From Siphonodentalium dalli (lineage: Eukaryota; Mollusca; Scaphopoda; Gadilida; Siphonodentaliidae): a DNA stretch of 64,000 nucleotides. The DNA lies in the NCBI GenBank assembly GCA_032622095.1, contig CP136064.1, positions 255,547,863 to 255,611,862 on the forward strand, written 5' to 3'. Made by a program: the position numbers and the translations under genes. Position 1 is the stretch's first letter. The number at the start of each line of letters is the position of its first letter. Under the pieces are notes generated by a model that was given only the letters and a program-made list of their open reading frames with translations, was not told the origin of the DNA and made no database searches. Below, in pieces: positions 11,570 to 23,281 of the stretch.

Positions 11570-11692
11570 ATGGACAGATCTCCAAGCTTTCATCTGACCG
11601 ATCGGAACAGTCAATGTATCCATCACAAATCAGTCTGTCATCAATACAGGACAGGTCCTTACACTGGAAGTCTCCATATTTGCACGGTGAAA
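11570..11692 (-). CDS. LDL-receptor class A (LDLa) exon, complete
   Basis: A 123-base exon with acceptor TTTCAG (ends 11693) after a T-rich tract and donor GTGAGT at 11569-11564, phase 1 at both ends. The translation carries C-KYGDFQ-C-KDLS-C-IDDRLI-C-DGYID-C-SDRSDESLEI-C, all six cysteines and the full CDGxxDCxDxSDE calcium site. Two bases into the next codon (CCA T) it splices. It lies about 2.2 kb upstream (minus-strand sense) of the 9.3-kb LDLa exon with compatible phase, so the two probably belong to one transcript encoding a secreted or membrane protein with serial LDLa modules. Confidence 0.87.
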
Positions 11693-13082
11693 CTGAAACA
11701 TTTATGAAAGGTGTCAAGCATTATTTTTGAAGAAACGTCAGAAAAACATAAAATTATATAGAGATAGAGTTCAGTTACCTGTAACCTTCAGAGTGTTAGT
11801 TGTATGGGGCCTGGTTCATTCAACTTCGTAACAGCACAATTCTGAGATGGAGACCGTAGTTTAATTATAAACCAGGGCGGAACATCGGTATAATGCGACC
11901 ACCTCAGTTCAATTTCAACTGGGAATACTCTTTTGATTATATAAATTATTTCTGTTATCAAATTACGTCTTATAATGCAAATATTAGTGTAATTCACTCT
12001 CCGAAGTTTATGCCACGATCTTTACAATGCGATGGATAAACACTCTTCCGTTCAAATTGTATGGAGAATGTTTAATCCACGCTGCGAAGATTAATCAACA
12101 GTAGGAACGTTTAATCAACAGGTGTAAAATTTAAACAGATGACTTTATTTATATAGTAAGATAGGCGATCGTGGTATACATTAAAACAAACTTCTTCCAT
12201 ATAGTTTCAATAAAGTTAATGATGAAGATATAACCATAAAGTTAGAGGACAAAATTATAATAAATAGGAGTTAAGTATAGCGCGATTTTTATTTAATGGT
12301 TTATATATATATCTTTATTTCCTCCAGCTAGGAGAGTATGCTTTACAAAATACATGTTACAAAGAAAAGTAAATAGTAATTCCCGCCACCCTGAAACACA
12401 AGCGCTCATCAAAACAATCACACACAGGCACACAATAAATAAATACATAAATAAATAAAAACAATCACACACAGGCACACAATAAATAAATAAATACATA
12501 AATAAATAAATCGATAATAAAAAAACAAAACAAGCACACAAAAACATGACAATAAATACAGATATATGTCAACCGTAGCATAAAGCTACACGTTCACTAA
12601 CAGACCCCTTCCCCACGGCGACATGGCAAAACAGAAAGCATGTTGCAGACGACTCGGGACAGTGCTTTCGTCACTTATATCGACCGAAAGTTAATTGTGG
12701 AAACAGTATATCTTTGCAAATTTTAAAGATCAACATATTTCATAATTTGTATTGGAATTAGCACATAATTTCAGGGTACGGGAGGTCCAGAGCATGAATC
12801 CTGCTTACCGCATCGCTGCGTTTTAACGATAACAGAACACTTGAATGTGCATATAACTACTGAACGTGTAATAACCGTTTAGTTGGCGCATGTTATTAGA
12901 CGTTCAGTTTTTTAAAAAGAGAACATAATTGATATTGTTGTTAATTAGCGAAAATATTACTTTCAATGAACATGAGAGTTAATGTAAGTCAGACAATCTT
13001 TTGTCGGCGTTCCGGACGCTAAGCTCCATTTAAACCACATATCATGTGTTGCCTTAAGAAAAAATCTCATAAGAGAAAGCTC
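11693..13082. other. Intron or LINE 3' region, with simple repeats at 12410-12520
   Basis: No supported gene. 12410-12520 is AAAT/AACAATCACACACAGGCACAC low-complexity repeat, present about twice. 12520-13082 may contain the 3' UTR of the minus-strand LINE that ends at 13083. Confidence 0.45.
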
Positions 13083-13655
13083 CTAATAATGCTCTGACAG
13101 AGATTCTACAGGGATAACAAACAGAAATAAAATAAATTGATCTTCTAATAACATAGAGTCGACGGAAATAAAGGTATTTACATGGAATTTGTCGATCAAG
13201 TCATACCAGAAACAAAGTCTATCTAAGAAGCAGAAATAAAGCCCAATGTGCGCCGTTCTGTCAGTGTAAGAGGCGCCACACACGTGACAAGAATCTTCAT
13301 CAGCAAATAATTGTGAACACAAAAGTTTTGCCGCTACATAAAAGTTGCCTTTTCCCGACGGAAATTTCTTACAGGCTTTCCATATATATGAATATATGAC
13401 ATTTACAAGGAAGAATTGGCTGAATGGAATCTCCAAAAAGATATATCTTTCTCAGTTCTGGAAGACCAAGAAAGTTCCCAAATTAAGTCACTCTGTCTGA
13501 CAAAACTTTTCCACAAACACTTGTCCGGGCATGCCCCAGAAGAGAGATGCGCATAAACGTGTTCACGAAGGCCCCACTTGTGTAGTAACCGGAACAAATC
13601 CGAGAAGAATGCGTTCCTGTTGACAACTTGAGGACATGTCACATATTAAAGTAGT
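13083..13655 (-). pseudogene. C-terminal part of the minus-strand LINE that continues at 17146-19760
   Basis: Minus-strand frames (13655-13403 and 13436-13083, one frameshift) give TCPQVVNRNAFFSDLF, then LWKSFVRQSDLIWELSW, then KGNFYVAAKLLCSQLF and a zinc-knuckle-like DSCHVCGASYTDRTAH. This is the C-terminal tail expected after the RT of the LINE on the same strand at 17157-19760. Deleting the plus-strand LINE 13656-17145 and one copy of its target duplication joins FLYRLLQ directly to YVTCPQVVNR in one frame, which shows they were one open frame. Confidence 0.75.
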
Positions 13656-16600
13656 GGCCAGGTCCACCCAGATAATCACTCCGTCTCTATTTTCCACTTG
13701 AACATACGAAGTATCCGAAATAAACTGTTCGATGAAATCGACGACCATGATATATTATGTTTCACCGAAACCCACATAGACGCAACATTTCCAACAACGA
13801 ACATACAGCTCGAAGGGTTCTCTGATCCAGTAAGACATGACGGTTCGAGCTACGGGGGAGGTATTGCCGTTTATTTCGCAAATCACCTGATCTTCGAACG
13901 TATGCCCTCTCTCGAATTCGATGACTCAGTCCTTTGGTTCAAACTGAGGTGCAGATCTTCAAACTATCTTTTATGTGTGTCATATCGCTCTGACCAATTC
14001 TGCCACGAGCGATACTGGGAACTACTTGATCAGTCTATAGCGGATGCACTAGATCTTAATATACCCATGGTTGTAACTGGCGACTTTAATTCTAATGCCT
14101 TGGACCCATCCTCAAAAATCAATGAAATAACCTCTTACTATAGCCTTCGGGACATGATTAAAACTCCAACCAGAGTTACATCGACAACATCGACACTTCT
14201 CGACCCCATCATAGTGAACAGCACTGTCACATCATGTGAATCAGAAGTGATTGACTTCGGCAGATCTATCTCAGATCACTATGCGGTAATAGCATATTTG
14301 AAATACGAGTATAGCAGTAATGGTCCATATTCTCGATTGGTCAGAAACTACGAAAAAGGCAATTATGAACAAGCAATGGAACTCATCCGCGACCCAGAAT
14401 GGTTACGCTCAATTGAAATAACTCCTGATATTGACACAGCGACTGAAATTTTTACTTCGAAATTCCTTGAAATTATGGATCAAACTGTTGCTCAATCTAA
14501 AATATTGATCAGGCCCAAAGACAAACATTGGTTCACATCAGAATTACGATCGATGATTCGAAGAAGAGTCAGGATACGTAAGATTGCGATAAAATCCAAA
14601 AAGGACATAGACTGGGCGAAATTCAAAAAAGTTCGAAACACGGTCAACAATATGAAAAAGTACGCAAGGGCCCAATACGAGGAACATCTCCAGAATACTG
14701 TCAAAGACCAACCTTCCCCAAAATATTTTTGGCATAGCATCAACGAAATTATGCAAAACAAACATAAAGACGCTATCCCCCCTCTCATCGATTATGATGG
14801 CAATCTTGAAACTGACGATCAAACCAAAGCATCGATGCTTAATAATGCCTTCATTGCTAACTCATTCCTCGACGATTCATCTTGCAATCTACCGGTGTTC
14901 ACACAAAAATGTAATGATACGATAACTGAAATTGACTTCACTCTTGACGACATCACTTCGGCAATTGCGAGTATGAAACCAAACAAAGCGTCAGGCCATG
15001 ACGGCATCACAGTTAGAATGCTACAGAAAACAAGCCCAGCTATTGCCATCCCTCTCAGAATTCTATTTAAGAAATCTCTTGAATCGTGCGCATTTCCTAA
15101 TAAATGGAAACAAGCAAATGTCATTCCTATTTATAAGAAAAACGACAGATCCAACTGCAAAAACTATCGCCCAATATCTCTACTTCCATGCGTCAGCAAG
15201 CTCTTGGAGAAAATAGTACTGAAATATTTATCCGCTTATTTCAGTAAGAACAATATACTATTCCAATACCAATCAGGATTTGTATCAGGCCACAGCACCA
15301 CTTTTCAGCTACTTGAGATATACCACACCCTGTGCCAGGCACTCGATGAGAAGTTAAATACGTCTGCAAATTTCTGCGATATTTCCAAAGCATTTGAGAG
15401 AGTCTGGCACAGGGGGTTGTTATTCAAGTTGGAGCAAAACGGAGTAACCGGGAATATACACAAATGGATACACAGTTATCTCTCTAATAGATCACAGCGC
15501 GTTCAAATAGGAATTACATTATCTGACTATCAGACGATATCGGCAGATGTTCCACAAGGATTTATCCTCGGACCCTTTCTATTTTTGACTTACATTAACG
15601 ACCTCGCAACAACGATCCAATCACTCACTCGAATGTACGCGGATGATACTTGCTTCTTTGCTGCACAAACATCACCCGATGATTGTGCTCGCGAACTATA
15701 TGATGACCTTGAAAGAGTGAATCGGTGGTCAAAACAATGGATGGTAACCTTTAATGCAGAAAAAACAAAGTCTATGGTATTTTCACCGACCCCCTCTGAC
15801 GATTCCCTCGATTTAGATCTCGATAACGATGCGATTCAACAAGTAACTCTTCACACCCATCTTGGCGTTTCTATCCAATCAAATCTACATTGGGACACCC
15901 AAATAAATACTATTTGCAAAAGAGTTGCCAGCAGATTGTCACAACTCAGGAAAATTAAATTCCAAGTAAACCGACAGACGATCGAGATAATGTTCAAAAC
16001 ATATATACTCCCAATAATGGAATATGGTGACATAATTTGGGATAACGCCCCTGACTGCCTACTCCAAATGCTCGACCGTCTATATATCGACGGCGGTAGA
16101 ATAATAACTGGCCTGACCCGATCTGCCTCAGAAGCGAGAGTACTGGGTGAACTTGGATGGCCTCCCCTCAACGAAAGACGTAAATTACATAAAACGCGCA
16201 TGTGGCATAAACTATTGGACAATAAGGCCCCTCCCTACATAACGAAACTTTTGCCTCTTACCGTTGGGGAATCATGTAGATACCCAATTTACGGTACGTC
16301 AACTATTCCACGAACACAACTCACTTTAAATCAAGTTTCATCCCAACTATGATTGCTGAATGGAATGTATCGTGCAAAATAACAACTGATGCAAAAAAAC
16401 TCACAGACCCCACATCAGAACCAACTAAGGACGAAATACTTGCTAATATGTATAAAAATTTACGCATTGAAGAGACATCAATAAGACCCCCTTCTTACTA
16501 CAATGTCGGGCGGAGAACATCAAATATTTTGCAATGTAGGCTCCGAAACAACTGCAGTGATCTCAACTTCGATAAATTTAAAAATTACATATCCTCAAGC

Positions 16601-16771
16601 CCGTGTTGCACCTGCGGTAACCAATGTGAAGACGCAAGCCATTTTTTCTTCGAATGTCCTTTCTACACAGAAGCCAGGAACCGTATGTGGACACGACTAG
16701 ATGAGCATAAAGTGGTCATCACCAGTATTATAGATATTCTCTTTGGCATACCCGAAATTAGCGACACCTGA
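13656..16771 (+). pseudogene. LINE ORF2: endonuclease, reverse transcriptase and C-terminal zinc knuckle (one frameshift)
   Basis: The frame is open from the 5' truncation. Reading starts before the first possible start at TTG 13698, with VSIFHLNIRSIRNK, so the true N-terminus is lost. The endonuclease domain has FTETHID, VVTGDFNSNALDP and SISDHYAVIA. The RT domain has KASGHDGITVRML, NYRPISLLPCVSKLLEK, QSGFVSGHST, DISKAFERVWH, PQGFILGPFLF and the catalytic MYADDTCFF (about 15633). The frame stops at 16352 but continues one base over from 16349 (original shift near 16320). It then reads NNCSDLNFDKF and a CCTC..C..H...C zinc knuckle before TGA 16771. It is nearly intact for a LINE, so recently inserted by relative standards. 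Confidence 0.88.
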
Positions 16772-17145
16772 ACAGGCGATTATTCGAGACAGTACAATCA
16801 TTCATCATTTCCACAGACCGATTTCAGTAATCATTATTCCATTGACTCCGCCCTCTGCCACTGCCATGGCCACAACTACAACCTACATGTTTTTGATTGG
16901 GAGCCGGTCCCCCTATGTATACATAGCCGATCACATGGGACACCGTCTCCCACACAAATAACAACAAAACTTTCATTCCTGCAAAACCATCGACTTGAAC
17001 TCATCAGCAGCTGAACGCCAGGGGAGAGGAGCTTCACTAAGTTTCGTAACTTGTGATCCGATCCCCTGTGCACCCAAAATATCATCCATATATTCTGTTG
17101 TAAATTATTCCATGTATTTGTGGGTCACAATAAATATGTTCAAAC
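13656..17145 (+). mobile_element. Plus-strand CR1/Jockey-like LINE insertion, 5'-truncated, with target duplication
   Basis: The insertion is flanked by an 11-bp direct repeat, ATTAAAGTAGT at 13645-13655 and ATTGAAGTAGT at 17146-17156 (one mismatch). The 5' end starts just inside the endonuclease frame and the 3' end has AATAAA (17130) shortly before the junction. It sits inside another LINE of opposite orientation. Confidence 0.85.
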
Positions 17146-19760
17146 ATTGAAGTAGTCTGTACAGGAAGATCTCCTTCACGGACTTCCCCCGGGTAAGATG
17201 ACATAATGAGCAATACAAAGAAAGCTTTCTGTATTTAATATCTCGCTCAATAGGAAAACATCCCAAAAGACCTAGAACCATATCGGTACGCTTACGCATC
17301 GGCAAGCCTTGAATGTGCTTTAACACAGACGGTGTGACTTTTCCAGACGTTCCATGTCAGTTGAAGTCAGAAAACTAATAGATGTCACGCCACCAGAATA
17401 CAAGCCTGAATGTGAAAGCATAAAATATGTTGAACGTAACTTTGAACAAATATTCTCCCCAAATTTTGTTCGGAATGCATGCTTCTCAAGTGGAATCCCC
17501 AGATGCGTGACATGATCACATTCAATGATTGTCCGGCCATTAAGTTTCCAAGATATGTTTGTTGTAAGCGCAGTGTTATGGGACTCATTAAATACGCATA
17601 TTACTGTTTTTGCAGGATTGTACCTATACCTCCAAAAGTTCCTTTAGTTGACACAGATATCAATCAGTGACTGCAGACCGTAAGACGTAAGTGAAAAAAG
17701 TGCCATGTCGTCAGCATTGGTGGGTGAAGAACAATTGATGTTGGATAGCTTAAAATCAACGTTCGATTTCCCTATCCTGTATAATAAATCATCTATGAAG
17801 ATAGTATAACATATTGGCGATAACGTTCTTCCTTGTCGAGTTCCCTGCACCATCGGGATCCAGCGGGATGTGCAGTTGTTATATGTTAGACAACACGAGA
17901 TGCCAGACAAAAGTTGATGGATTAATCTGAAAATTTTCCCTCAATGTTGTAGCTTGTATAATTACCATCTACCCAAACAGTATCGAACGCCTTCCATACG
18001 TCACGAAAACAGGCATATAGTTTGCTCTGCCTCTCCAATGTGTAGAAGATACTCTCAGATACCACGAAGGAAGTCATAAGACAACTGACACCCGACTGAA
18101 ACCCGGAATGCGTCTCCAAAAGTGATGGTGCGAAATTCTCGATCCTGGATAACAAGAGCAGTTCAAAGTGTTTATATATTGATGGTAACAGAGTTATGGC
18201 CCTATAACTGTCGAAAAAATCCTATGGTTCGGGGTGACCTTTGTACAAAGAAAAAATTAAACAACGCTTTGCGAGAGTCGGGATATGCTAAAATTTAATA
18301 AAAGCATTGTATAATTTTACAAGTGAGCAAGCTAGTGTTTCGCCACCATATATGATATGTTCATAGTTTGTGATATCGAAACTGGCAGCTGTTTTGTGAT
18401 TCAATTTACAATAAAGGCCTGAGGTAGAGACAGTTAAAAATTTATCAACTGGGCTAAAATCAGATTGTGATAGTAGACTACATAAGCAATGTTTCACAAA
18501 TTGAAAATGCTCATCGGTGAAATTTGAATGAAAAATATTTTCGTAATAAGTAGTCCAACTGTTTACAATCGCAGGTGTTTCTCTAAGGATTTCACCATTT
18601 TAACGAAAAACATTTCTTGACAGCGTACCATGGTCCTTGCGCTTCGCGTTAAAAGGACTAAAAAGTGTGTCTTGATCGCTGTCAGCGCATTGATCAATGT
18701 CCTCGTTGAACTTGTCCATATACCGTTTCGATGCTTTGCGAAACTCGCGTTTAAATGAACATTTCGATGCTTTGTAGGCAGCATAAAAGCCAGAAGCTAT
18801 CCATCGAATTCTGTGATACTATCATTATGCAAATTGTATAGCTCTTTTGTCCAATAACTGTTTTTATGGAGATGTAACCGTGAGGTAAGTGGTCATAACT
18901 TGTGTAAATGTATTTAAATCGAAAAGTGTATCGTGACAAAACCAGCCCAAAATATCCCATAGCACCCTTGGCAAAAGTTAACAGGAACAATTGAAATCCG
19001 ATGATTTATTAAGTCAATCCTGCGCGAATCCAAATGCGCCCAAAACATTACGCGTTCGTCTTTCCAACCCCAAATGACGTATAGATTTTGTTATGAGCTT
19101 GCAGTTATTAGGTGTTTCGCATTCACCGAGAAATAATTGCAACTAGCCACGTGGGCGCCGACCAATCAGAATGCTGGATTTTCTGATGACAACACTTAGT
19201 ATGTAAATATAACGGTTTGAATGATTTGTGTGGAACAGTTTTGTCAGCAGAAAAACGAATAGCACACACAATGTACATAGAGATGTCCAAACGGAGTAAA
19301 AGTGCTTTATGGTTTGATACATTTGACATGTCGTCGTCTGAAACTTCACATTGGAGAACTAAGTGAGTGTCCGACTCACTCACGACAAGGTGGTCGATAA
19401 TGGAGCTAGCGTAATTCATTGCTAGGTTACATCACTGCCAGCTAATTTGTTGTTCGTTGAAACACTATCAATTGATTTCAAAAATCTTTTCAGGAGGGAG
19501 CCGCGGGCATGACGCCTCTGCACGCTAGCGTTAAAATCCCCCATGAAAACTATCTTACCATGAACATTATAAATATCCCATATAGATTTGAGTAATTCCA
19601 TGTACTTTTCAAATTCAGCATAAGAGTGATTCATTGATGGTAGTTAAACTTGAATGACATAGACATATCTTGTGCCTGTACGAAGTTGTATGCCAATTAC
19701 ACGGTCATCGCCAATGTCGAGCTGCGAAACTGATTCGCTGCATTTGTCTCTCTTTCAAAA
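17146..19760 (-). pseudogene. Minus-strand LINE ORF2: partial endonuclease plus reverse transcriptase, interrupted by another LINE
   Basis: The endonuclease pieces read GDDRVIGIQLRTGTRYVYV (about 19710), FMGDFNASVQRRHARGSLL (19545) and SNHKALLLRLDIS, where the SDH catalytic motif has become SNH. Connecting sequence (18780-18290) leads to RT: YRAITLLPSIYKHFELL, THSGFQSGVSCLMTSFVVSE, then QGTRQGRTLSPICYTIFIDD and the active site TNADDMALFSL (about 17710). The next part, KHIQGLPMRKRTDMVLGLLG, runs to 17157, where the plus-strand LINE interrupts it; the frame resumes at 13655. Several stops and frameshifts. The 5' end is truncated within the endonuclease near 19760. I do not assign a clade. Confidence 0.8.
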
Positions 19761-20786
19761 CAATTTTTATTTCATGGTTTATAGCTTACTATACTTTTAT
19801 AGATATAATTAATTAACTAAAATGTGTTTTCTTGTTTGAATCATATGCGGGCTACATTTGTTTTAAACGGCTATTTAAAGAAATCTCATTCAAAAACATA
19901 TTTTATGATTTTATCCATGGTCAATAATCCCAGAAAAAAGACGCAATCAAATAATATTGAAACTACGGCTTCATAGAACACAATGGTTGAACTGTGCATA
20001 AATGGAAATATTAACTACCTTATAGCTCATAAACATTATGGCAAAGATGCGCCAAAACAGTCACTGCAGTTAATTTGTCTATAACAAATACGCTGTTTTC
20101 TGACTATTTGGATATCAAATTTATGAAAATAACTTATATTTTGGAACGATTATTTGTTATTCCATTTGGAACACTTCATCGGAGTGTTTCACATCACTTA
20201 ACGACTGTAATCTAGCGACATGGACACCGGTGCCAGAGACAAGGGGCTGTCTGGTACTAATCAATGCACAGAATGTATACTTAGTATGGCTTCAGTGAAT
20301 ATTCCCACTATGGTAATCCAATATAAGGCTGCTAGACCACACATCCCCAACTAAATTAGCTTTATTCGACCAGCGCTTTTCTTTTTTTAGAAATGAATTA
20401 AGTTATCAATGGGAAACCAAGATTATCAGCAAATTCTAAGTCGACAAGGAACATGATTGGTGCACCGCACCCATATTAGAAGTTGGTCTGTATTCTCATG
20501 TAGGTAATCCACACACAAAATTTGAAAAGAATTGGATAACTATAATCTAAAGTTATCAACCGAAAACAAAAATAATTGGCAAATTTTAAGTCGACAAGAA
20601 CCATAACTCTGGTAAAAATGGACGAACCTCATCCATGTTCGAACTTGACCTGTGCTTCTAACAAATAAGCTAACAAACCAAATATTATTTAATTTCATTA
20701 ATTACTGCTGAACCATGATTATGAGTTGGACATGCAGCCCGAGGTTTGCGTAGCGATCCTGTCCTATTCTCACACATCGTACTTAC
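19761..20786. repeat. Intergenic or intron sequence with two ~150-bp repeat units at 20396-20660
   Basis: No gene seen. Units share AAGTTATCAA...AAACCAAGATTATCAGCAAATT / AACAAAAATAATTGGCAAATT followed by AAGTCGACAAG and AACC/CATG. The second ends in CATAACTCTGGTAAAAATGG and TTCGAACTTGACC, like the repeats at 7970-8345. Confidence 0.5.
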
Positions 20787-20900
20787 TGCATTTCATTTCA
20801 TCACTTCCATCAGGACAATCTCTTGTGCCGTCACACTTTCGTGACGAGTGGAGACAAATTATCTGTCATGTACAGTGAAACTACCCGTTCTACACACAAA
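20787..20900 (-). pseudogene. Decayed LDLa exon
   Basis: The C-terminal half is a perfect LDLa core, C-DGTRD-C-PDGSDEMK-C, followed after one base by donor GTAAGT at 20786-20781 (phase 1, as in the other LDLa exons). In the same frame upstream the module pattern is still visible (F-H-C...I-I-C-LHSSR) but three stop codons occur where the first half should be, at about 20870, 20885 and 20894. Either the exon is dead or a cryptic acceptor (TGACAG near 20865) trims it to half a module. It lies about 500 bp downstream of the disrupted first exon on the same strand. Confidence 0.65.
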
Positions 20901-20964
20901 TGCTATCATTAACAAGGTTAGCAAAGCAAACACACTATTAAAAAAAAATCGCAAAAAGATATTA

Positions 20965-21140
20965 GATGGTTTGACCTGGGAAAACTGACTGACAGCGGGT
21001 GGGTAAATACTCCTGCTTCGGGTGGACGTTGTTCGTTATCTGTTTTACGATGAGAAACAAACATATTCCAATATCATATACGTGAAAATGACTTTCCCAT
21101 TCAGTCCCTTCCGGGTTGGCGATACCACGTACACGTGGGT
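20965..21140. repeat. Dispersed repeat related to 57000-57180
   Basis: GGGTAAATACTCCTGCTTCG then GTCTGTTTTACGATGAGAAAC-type sequence (TATCTGTTTTACGATGAG here) matches 57028-57100 closely. No coding content recognised. Confidence 0.55.
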
Positions 21141-21418
21141 GATTATGCTAAATATTAATTTCTGGAAAGAACCAGGCTAAGGTATTATTGTTTCATATTA
21201 TTTTGATTTATTTACTAATTTTTGGCGGGCGTGTCCCAAAAAGTAGACATGAAAAAGATAAAATACCAGTACAGAGGATGGATGGGGTGGGTGATCAGGT
21301 AGCGGAAATTTAAATTTTAAACCATGCTGCAATTTTTTCCAAGACTCCCCCTACCACATACCCCCGCTAATTTTGTCATTTCGCCACAGGTAGAGTTCGT
21401 GTGAGAACAGTTCGTTAC

Positions 21419-22029
21419 CTGTGTATCCATATATTAGTACGTCACACAAGATATAATTAAAGCCACGGATTGCCTTCGCGTGGGTAATGCTGTTAAAATA
21501 GTCGCATCCATTAACACCGCCATAAACAGAAAGAATATTAAAATCTAGATTTATGTTGAGAGTGTGGGGTACGCAAAACACTCAACACCTGGGAGAACCC
21601 ACTAATTCAACTTTCGTTAGAATTGCCACCATATTGTTTACAACATACCGATATAGCCATCGAAAATCCTCGCCACTCAAGATTTCGGTGTTGAATGGTC
21701 ACAGCGAATCACCCTCCTAATAAATCTCCACGGTGTTGAGTATTTTGCTTATTGCTCACTATTTCGCTGTGAATCAGTCTCCCTCCAAAAAAATCGCCTC
21801 GGTGTTGAGTGTTTTGCTTATCGACACACTTTACGTTCTGTATATAAACAAATGCTCGGCTCACACAAAGTGTATTTTGTGGTAATATCGCATTCATACT
21901 ATCATTATACTTTTCTATTAGTATATGTTTGATGAAAATGAATGGGTAACTTTTAGTTGTATAATACATCATACAACCAAGGCCAATTGTGCCTTTAACG
22001 AACACACGTGTGATCATAGTACCTGTCAT
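21419..22029 (-). pseudogene. First exon encoding a signal peptide, split by a TTAA element
   Basis: The minus strand starts ATG ACA GGT ACT ATG at 22029, reads MTGTMITRVFV, then runs into an inserted 534-bp TTAA element. Past the insertion the frame continues as NYILCDVLIYGYT and ends at a donor, ACAG|GTAACG at 21418-21413 (phase 1). With the insertion and one TTAA removed, the peptide aligns along its length with the intact paralogous first exon at 28882-28945 (MAGAMVFVNTILCGVWIYAST). With the insertion present it would reach a stop inside the element unless the element is spliced out. It is the likely start of a paralogous secreted or membrane protein that also had LDLa exons downstream. 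Confidence 0.7.
21457..21998. mobile_element. 534-bp inverted-repeat element with TTAA target duplication
   Basis: The insert 21461-21994 is flanked by TTAA at 21457-21460 and 21995-21998. Its ends are AGCCACGGATTGCCTTCG and, from the other side, AGGCACAATTGGCCTTGG (about 12 of 18 match). It contains a ~75-bp internal tandem duplication (GGTGTTGAGTATTTTGCTTAT near 21733, GGTGTTGAGTGTTTTGCTTAT near 21801). No transposase. The termini resemble the element at 8397-8890. Confidence 0.7.
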
Positions 22030-22286
22030 CTTGTCTCCAAATGAAATGCACGAAACATGAACGCATTCAGTTAGACTATTACTGTCATAAGTGCTAGTCC
22101 GGAAACAATATCAAATGGTTATTGGCAACATTGCGACGCATGAACGCTGAAATGTTGCTTCACAGACTTTTATGTTATTTCGGTATGACCCACATCGATC
22201 GCATTGATTCCCTTTGACAGTCGCCGGTTCTAATCGCACGCGGGTCCACAGATGGGAATATACCCTTCGTCGAGGCATTGTAGCAA
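22030..22286. promoter_or_regulatory. Presumed 5' flank of the disrupted first exon
   Basis: Bases just upstream (minus sense) of ATG 22029 match 28946-29050 upstream of the intact paralog (for example AAGTGCTAGTCCGGAAAC versus AAGTGCTATCCGGAAAC). Shared upstream sequence suggests a duplicated 5' UTR or promoter. No TATA box is assigned. Confidence 0.4.
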
Positions 22287-22522
22287 GATCAGCTGACTAT
22301 AGTCATGGTACCGGCGGGGGGGGGGGGTCATCTTACTATAGACTTTGTAGCTGCGGGGGCAGCTGACTATAGATTTTGTATCGATAGGGGTAGCTTACCG
22401 TGGGCTTGTTATCGGCCAGGGGTCAGCTGACCGTAGGCTTAGTGCCGGCGGGAGCAGCTGACTATATGTTTAGTACCTGAGGAGGGCAGCTGACTATATG
22501 ACTGGTACGGGCGGGGGAGGCT

Positions 22523-22530
<8 letters not shown>
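22287..22530. repeat. G-rich minisatellite, ~36-bp unit, about 7 copies
   Basis: Degenerate units of the form GCAGCTGACTATAG-RYTTRGTACCGGCGGGG. The same unit occurs at 28744-28866 on the other side of the Helitron-like cluster, and one unit (GGGGGAGGCTGACT) sits between two TA tracts near 22587. Confidence 0.8.
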
Positions 22531-22588
<58 letters not shown>

Positions 22589-22598
22589 GGGAGGCTGA

Positions 22599-22672
<74 letters not shown>
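22530..22672. repeat. (TA)n microsatellite, two tracts
   Basis: Two long TA tracts separated by one minisatellite unit. The second ends in TATATACTAG, where the first Helitron-like element begins. Confidence 0.95.
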
Positions 22673-22675
<3 letters not shown>

Positions 22676-23281
22676 TAGCAGGTGGACCCGACTTCGTCCG
22701 GGCTGTTTCCCCTCTGCTTTTCGGCGAATTGTGCGATTTGGCCTTGAATTGTCCATTTTGAAAGTCAAGGTCAGGTGGGGTCACGATTTGACCCGTCCAA
22801 AACACTGCCCGGGCAAAAGTACCCGACAAAAGTACCCGTCGAAATCCATCCGGTTTTACCAGATTTGACCTTGAATTGATCATTTTGAAGGTCAAGGTCA
22901 GGTCGGGGTCACGATTTTACCCGTCCAAAACACTCAGTGGACAAAAGTAACCCTACGTATCAAATTTCATCGAAATCCCATAAAAATTCGCGATTTGACT
23001 TTGAATTGACCCGATTTCAAGGTCAAGGTCACGTCGCACGGGCAAATGAATAGGCTTACGACATTCCCCATACGAAAGTATCCATAGACACTAATTTTCA
23101 TCGAAATCCGGCGATACTCGGGCGTTTGACCTTGAAATGACCCAATTTCAAGACCAAGGTCACCTCACATGGGCAAATTAATAGGCCTATGCCACTCCCC
23201 GGCCGTAAGTATCCCCACATACCAAATTTCATCAAAATCGGCTCGGCCGTTCTCGAGTCCATCGCAAACAGACAGACAAAC
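22673..23281. mobile_element. Helitron-like (HINE/pearl-type) element, family A copy 1
   Basis: Starts ACTAGCAGGTGGACCCG with the hairpin ACCCGACTTCGTCCGGGCT. Degenerate ~125-130-bp units follow (GACCTTGAATTGNCCATTTTGAAGGTCAAGG...CACGATTTGACCCGTCCAAAACACT...AAATTTCATCGAAATCC). It ends with ATCGCAAACAGACAGACAAACA. A non-autonomous element with tandem core and ACAG-type tail matches the HINE/pearl architecture; no Rep/helicase is present. Confidence 0.7.

Noticed and set aside
12293-12547. Hydrophobic 84-codon frame that looks like membrane segments
   Set aside because: Encoded by AAAT/CACACA simple repeats; no splice or start context.
14492-16222. Minus-strand frames of 92-123 codons under the plus-strand LINE
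   Set aside because: Antisense shadows of the LINE ORF2 with no recognisable content.
22527-22895. Open frame of 122 codons rich in Tyr/Ile
   Set aside because: It is the (TA)n tract and part of a Helitron-like element.
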